A stretch of DNA of 64,000 bases from Anaerolineae bacterium (GTDB lineage: Bacteria > Chloroflexota > Anaerolineae > Aggregatilineales > Phototrophicaceae), in NCBI GenBank assembly GCA_017303635.1, contig JAFLCG010000013.1, positions 119,001-183,000 of the forward strand, in the 5' to 3' direction. The notes under the pieces are model-generated. The model saw only the letters and a program-made list of their open reading frames with translations, ran no database searches and was not told where the DNA came from. Shown here one piece after another: positions 60,481-64,000 of the stretch. Numbering within the stretch: position 1 is the stretch's first letter; each line of letters begins with the position of its first letter. A program made the position numbers and the translations under genes.

Positions 60481-61157
60481 ACCGCTGGAAAGTAGATCTT
60501 CACAGCCATACTTACTGGTCGAAGGATTGCCTCGTTTCATTCGAGGCGATTATTGCGTTCTGTGCTCGGCGCGGTGTCGATAAGATCGCCATTACTGATC
60601 ATAACACGGTGGATGGAGCCTTGAAGATGGCTTCGCTAGCCCCGGATTTAGTGATTCCTGGCGAGGAGATTATGACCAATAGGGGGGAGATCTTAGCGTA
60701 CTTCGTTAAGGAAACAGTGCCGCCTGGCCTTTCACCTGTTGAAACTCTGCGCCGCTTGCGCGACCAAGGGGCCGTCATTAGCGTTTCTCATCCCTTTGAT
60801 CGTTTCCGCAAAGGGGCCTGGGAAGAAGCTGATCTCTTATCAATTAAGGATCAGGTTGATGCTGTTGAAGTCTTCAACGCCCGCTGTATTTTTGACGAAG
60901 ACAATCAGAAATCCCAGGCCTTTGCCCGTCAGCATCGTCTACTAGGCACGGCTGGCTCTGATGCCCACAGCTATGTGGAGTATGGCGCCGGACATCTGCT
61001 GATGGATCCCTTTGACAGCCCGGAGTCTTTTCGTACTGCACTGAGAACGGCTACATTTGGCGGCAAACTCAGCCCAGCCTTTGTCCATGGCAATAGCAGC
61101 GCTGCCAAGTGGTTGAAGAAACTGGGATTACGGTCGCGTGCTTGGGAAGGTGGGTAG
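60477..61157 (+). CDS. PHP-domain phosphoesterase
   Basis: This is a 226 aa protein. Metal ligands are in KVDLHSHTYWSKD, AITDHNTVDGA, IPGEEIMTN, VISVSHPFDRF and LGTAGSDAHSY, so all PHP motifs are in place. It is of the stand-alone type that hydrolyses small phosphoesters or 5'-3' nucleotide oligomers, and the substrate is unknown. It is coupled to the flippase-like gene. Confidence 0.9.
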   Translation: MNRWKVDLHSHTYWSKDCLVSFEAIIAFCARRGVDKIAITDHNTVDGALKMASLAPDLVIPGEEIMTNRGEILAYFVKETVPPGLSPVETLRRLRDQGAVISVSHPFDRFRKGAWEEADLLSIKDQVDAVEVFNARCIFDEDNQKSQAFARQHRLLGTAGSDAHSYVEYGAGHLLMDPFDSPESFRTALRTATFGGKLSPAFVHGNSSAAKWLKKLGLRSRAWEGG

Positions 61158-61170
61158 AAAGTAGGAGAGA

Positions 61171-62586
61171 TTAAGCTGAGAGCTGATTGGCTGCAAACGC
61201 CAGAATCTCGCCGCCAATTCGCGCGACTCGATAGATATCTGCTGTATTTTCCAATGCGATTGCTGTGACGATAGTTTGACCATTAGGGCCAGTGGTAAAC
61301 CCGATGAACCAAACTTGCGTTTCATCCCCCGCATAAGCCAGAGCGACCTGTCCACCGATCACCAGTCCATCTTGTTGGGCAGGTTGTGCTGTGCCTTCAT
61401 TGACAGATTGTATGAGTAGTTCACGCAGACTTGCCGCCACGGTTGATGTCATCATGGGGATAGAAGTCTGAAGGTGTGGGAACGGCTCCCATCGGCTAGA
61501 GCCTGGCAGTCGTGTCTCCAGCAGGGTGATGGGTTCCGGTGCATTGCCATTCTGAGTGAGGGCAGCGGTGATGATGGCGGCTTCTAACGGCGTAATGGTG
61601 ACTTGTCCTTGACCGAGTGCGGCCGGAACTAAAGTCTCTGCACTCAATTGTAATGGGACAGGCTCTGATTCGGCCGGTGGTAGGAAACCAGGTAGTGTCG
61701 GTGGGGTGTCCAACTGGAAGTCTCGGAAGATGGCTTCAATCGGGTCCACCCCCAATGTGTTGATCAATGCTTCAAAAGGAGCTGGACAACCGTATATGAA
61801 GGCTTCCCCTAAAGTCAGCACCGGTGACTGAGGTGAGACTAAGCAGCGTAGCTCGGCGTTAGGAACTTGGACAGGTCGATCTGCGTCAACGAACAGTTTA
61901 TCCAACTGTGTGTTGGAGAGCAGCGCTCCAGCCAACAACGGGATTTGGAGCAATCCTCCTGGCTGATAATTGCCCTGCAGAGCGCGGTTGAAGAAAGGCT
62001 TGTCGTCAGCCTGAGTTAGTAGATCCCAGTCTGCATCCAGGGTGTTGGGGTCAAATGTGGGCAGGCTGATAAGTGCCAGCACCTCGCCATTGGTTGCGTT
62101 TAAAACGATGCCACTGCCTCGGTAATCTGCCAGTTGATTCTGGAGTTCGGTCTGAATGGTCGTATCAAAAGTGAGACGAATGTCGGTTCCCGCACGAGCG
62201 CGGTGCAATAGATCCTGTCCAATGAAGGTTTGCCAGTTCTGTGGCTGGTCATTCCCACTCAGTAAATTGTCGTAAGCTGCTTCTGCTCCACCAACCCCGT
62301 AGCGTAAGCTGAAGTAACCGAGTGCGCTGCTCATAGCCGGTAATACATAACGTCGGACTGCTCTTCCAGTGCTGTCAGCCGTGCTTTCTGCCAGCAGAGT
62401 ACCGTCGCGTCCCTCGATTGTCCCGCGAAGAACGCGGGCTTCTGCCTCTACCCGGCGCGGATTATCTTCTCGTAGCAGGATCGTGTCTGGCCCGACGATG
62501 GCCCAATAGGCACCGGCGATACCAACGCTGATGAACGCCACCAATATTCCAATCAGCAGGCGATTAATCTGCCGTTCAAAACCCAT
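61171..62586 (-). CDS. Penicillin-binding-protein-like protein lacking all three catalytic motifs
   Basis: This is 471 aa, starting at ATG 62586, which shares a base with the ftsW stop (TAATG). A single N-terminal membrane helix (about 8-31) is followed by the PBP dimer/pedestal region (RVLRGTIEGRDGTLLAES at about 51-68), then a transpeptidase-like domain to 471. Family landmarks are retained (FFNRALQGNYQPGG, ALGQGQVTITPLEAA, VWFIGF). The catalytic Ser-x-x-Lys is Gly211-Leu-Leu-Gln214, Ser-x-Asn is Gly267-Cys-Pro269, and Lys-Thr-Gly is Gln413-Val-Ala415. So the enzyme is very probably inactive and acts as a structural partner of FtsW/RodA. Confidence 0.85.
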   Translation of the reverse strand: MGFERQINRLLIGILVAFISVGIAGAYWAIVGPDTILLREDNPRRVEAEARVLRGTIEGRDGTLLAESTADSTGRAVRRYVLPAMSSALGYFSLRYGVGGAEAAYDNLLSGNDQPQNWQTFIGQDLLHRARAGTDIRLTFDTTIQTELQNQLADYRGSGIVLNATNGEVLALISLPTFDPNTLDADWDLLTQADDKPFFNRALQGNYQPGGLLQIPLLAGALLSNTQLDKLFVDADRPVQVPNAELRCLVSPQSPVLTLGEAFIYGCPAPFEALINTLGVDPIEAIFRDFQLDTPPTLPGFLPPAESEPVPLQLSAETLVPAALGQGQVTITPLEAAIITAALTQNGNAPEPITLLETRLPGSSRWEPFPHLQTSIPMMTSTVAASLRELLIQSVNEGTAQPAQQDGLVIGGQVALAYAGDETQVWFIGFTTGPNGQTIVTAIALENTADIYRVARIGGEILAFAANQLSA

Positions 62587-63872
62587 TAGCTGGACTCCTG
62601 TGCGGAGATTCGCAGCAGCAGACCAATCATAATGAAGCTCGCTAGCAGCGAGCTTCCCCCATAGCTCAGGAAGGGTAGGGTAACACCAGTCAACGGTACC
62701 AGTTTTAGCGCTCCTGCCATAATGAGCAGGGATTGTGCTCCTAGCATGGTGCTCAGCCCAACGGCTAGTAGAGCATGAAATGGTCTTCGATTGGGTTGCG
62801 CTGCGCTGCGTAACCCGCGCAGGATGACAACACACAAACAGGCGATGACTCCCAGGACGCCGATTAGACCCCATTCTTCTGCAAGGGCCGCTATGGCGAA
62901 GTCAGAATGGACTACTGGGATGTAACCTGGTGAACCTTGACCGACCCCTTGCCCAAATGGCCCACCCGCTGCAAATGCCAGTAAACTCTGTACGATCTGA
63001 TAGGCGCGTCCATCCGCTTCGGGCCAGGGGTTGAGCCAGATGTCCACTCGCAACTGCACCACACTAAATGCCTGATAGCCAACCAATCCGGCCAATAAGA
63101 CCAGTAGCGATCCCAATACGAGGATTCGGTGGTAGCTGGTGGCAACATATAACAGCATCAGAAAGACGATAAAAAACAAGATTGCGGTGCCCAGATCCCG
63201 TTGCCAAATGAGGATGACCACGCAAATCCCCCACATGAGCAGCATGGGGCCAAGGATACGCCCTGAGGGAGCAGACCGCTGCCTACCGGTCAATTCGACA
63301 GCTCGCTGAGCTGGATACTGCTCGGCCAGATAACTGGCTATAAAAGCCACCAGAATGATTTTGAGTGCCTCGGAGGGTTGAAAGAAGATAGTACCAGCAC
63401 CCAGCCAAAGCGCCGGGGCATTGGTTAATCGTTCTGGGTCAGAGGGGTTGCGTCCGAGTAGAATGGTTGCCAGCAGCAGGGCGAGACCAACGATCAGCAG
63501 GGTATAGCGGTATTGGCGCAACCACTCCAGTGGCTGGGGGAATAAGGCTACTACCAACATCGCCACTACCGATACGATCAGCCATACCACCTGCCGGTCT
63601 GCAAAGACTGGTGCCAACCGGTCAATGACGACCAGCCCCCAACCACTCAGCAGCATGACGAGCGGGAAAATCAGTGGATCATGATATGGCAGGTAGCGGC
63701 GCAGTAGCCCAATCCCACCAACCACGCAGAACAACCACACCAGCCCGTGTAGGCTTTGGGAGAAGTCGTTCCGGATCAAACCCAGGCTCAGCCAGTTGAT
63801 GACCAGGAAAGCTGTGCTGATGATGAGCAAGGCGGCAGTTGTGGTGGTGCGCCATGCTGAATAGGACATCAT
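62586..63872 (-). CDS. FtsW/RodA/SpoVE-family peptidoglycan glycosyltransferase
   Basis: This is a 428 aa SEDS protein with about ten helices. Conserved parts are the RYLPYHDP region, LAEEWGLIGVLGV, and TGVTLPFLSYGGSSLLASFI near the C-terminus. It polymerises lipid II and normally works with a class B PBP. Here its partner is the defective PBP encoded directly after it, so another active PBP must exist elsewhere in the genome or the polymerase is used with this scaffold. ATG 63872 has no clear ribosome site. The first complete start may be 63869. Confidence 0.9.
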   Translation of the reverse strand: MMSYSAWRTTTTAALLIISTAFLVINWLSLGLIRNDFSQSLHGLVWLFCVVGGIGLLRRYLPYHDPLIFPLVMLLSGWGLVVIDRLAPVFADRQVVWLIVSVVAMLVVALFPQPLEWLRQYRYTLLIVGLALLLATILLGRNPSDPERLTNAPALWLGAGTIFFQPSEALKIILVAFIASYLAEQYPAQRAVELTGRQRSAPSGRILGPMLLMWGICVVILIWQRDLGTAILFFIVFLMLLYVATSYHRILVLGSLLVLLAGLVGYQAFSVVQLRVDIWLNPWPEADGRAYQIVQSLLAFAAGGPFGQGVGQGSPGYIPVVHSDFAIAALAEEWGLIGVLGVIACLCVVILRGLRSAAQPNRRPFHALLAVGLSTMLGAQSLLIMAGALKLVPLTGVTLPFLSYGGSSLLASFIMIGLLLRISAQESS

Positions 63873-63907
63873 CTAGGTTGTGTTGACATTTGAGGTATAT
63901 TGGTCGG

Positions 63908-64000
63908 ATGAAACCTGTGACGCTGACCAATGACCAGTGGACAAAAATCCACGCTTTTCTGAGGCAAGAACCGCGAGCCTATGTCGGGAACGAAACGGAA
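63908..64000 (+). mobile_element. Start of an IS5-like transposase gene (truncated by window edge)
   Basis: ATG 63908 opens a frame that runs off the window: MKPVTLTNDQWTKIHAFLRQ and then EPRAYVGNETE. The DQW-x-K-I start and the Y-V-G-N-E element are typical of IS5-group transposases. It lies only 36 bases upstream of the ftsW-like start, on the opposite strand, so the insertion or its end sits in the promoter region of that gene. Terminal inverted repeats cannot be defined from one end. Confidence 0.7.

Noticed and set aside
1..64000. CRISPR arrays, prophage, rRNA, or a known anti-phage defence system.
   Set aside because: I found no spaced direct repeats of CRISPR type, no phage structural genes and no rRNA. 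The only mobile sequence is the transposase start at the right edge.

Overview
This window looks like a piece of a chromosome from a Chloroflexota bacterium, probably of the Anaerolineae/Aggregatilineales kind. That placement is an inference. It rests on secreted proteins with long Thr/Pro/Ser linkers and SH3b domains, a topoisomerase I carrying an N-terminal DUF5679-like zinc ribbon, the ffh-rpsP-KH-rimM order and the moderately high GC. Almost the whole window is coding and chromosomal. The only mobile sequence seen is the first 31 codons of a transposase at the right edge.

Layout. (1) 1-7379: the end of a tryptophan operon (trpC-trpF ... trpB ... trpA), with four unrelated genes between trp genes (two Nudix proteins, an unknown low-GC gene and a glycosyltransferase-like/histidine phosphatase fusion). 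(2) 7380-15189: a nearly complete shikimate/chorismate cluster (aroH, tyrA, aroA, aroE, then an isolated Flp pilin on the other strand, then aroC, aroK, aroB, a zinc-ribbon gene, aroQ). It is preceded by a leader that appears to encode a Tyr/Phe-rich peptide followed by a terminator, as expected for attenuation. No DAHP synthase or shikimate-branch pheA is seen here. (3) 15348-29853: glutamine synthetase, aspartate kinase, a RicT/PSP1 protein, cytochrome c plus heme A assembly (ctaB, ctaA), a soluble histidine kinase, purA, small hydrolases, the ribosome-rescue factor RqcH and a PPK2 kinase. (4) 29850-36342: three glycosyltransferases, an orphan ParA, a family-3 solute-binding protein, a glycoside hydrolase and tRNA-Arg(CCG). 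(5) 36468-44267: dprA, manC, topA, a membrane protein, greA and a metallo-beta-lactamase-fold enzyme. (6) 44458-50425: secreted or lipid-anchored envelope proteins with SH3b, CARDB and M23 domains. (7) 50440-59201, all on the minus strand: C39 peptidase/TPR protein, murJ, MBL hydrolase, a thioredoxin-like gene, a metalloenzyme, flavin reductase, ffh, rpsP, khpA, rimM. (8) 59422-63872: a flippase-like membrane protein, a PHP phosphoesterase, and an ftsW/rodA gene paired with a penicillin-binding-protein-like gene. (9) A transposase start at 63908.

Three points stand out. First, the thioredoxin-like gene at 54710-55210 (minus) has one in-frame TGA exactly where the first Cys of the CxxC redox motif belongs (U-L-A-C). 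A short hairpin with a G-first apical loop lies 27 nt downstream, at bacterial SECIS distance, so it is a strong selenoprotein candidate. Second, the aro leader reads Tyr-Tyr-Tyr-Pro-Tyr-Phe just upstream of a hairpin with a T6 run. Third, the PBP encoded next to ftsW has lost all three transpeptidase motifs (SxxK, SxN, KTG) while keeping the fold landmarks, which suggests a non-catalytic FtsW/RodA partner.
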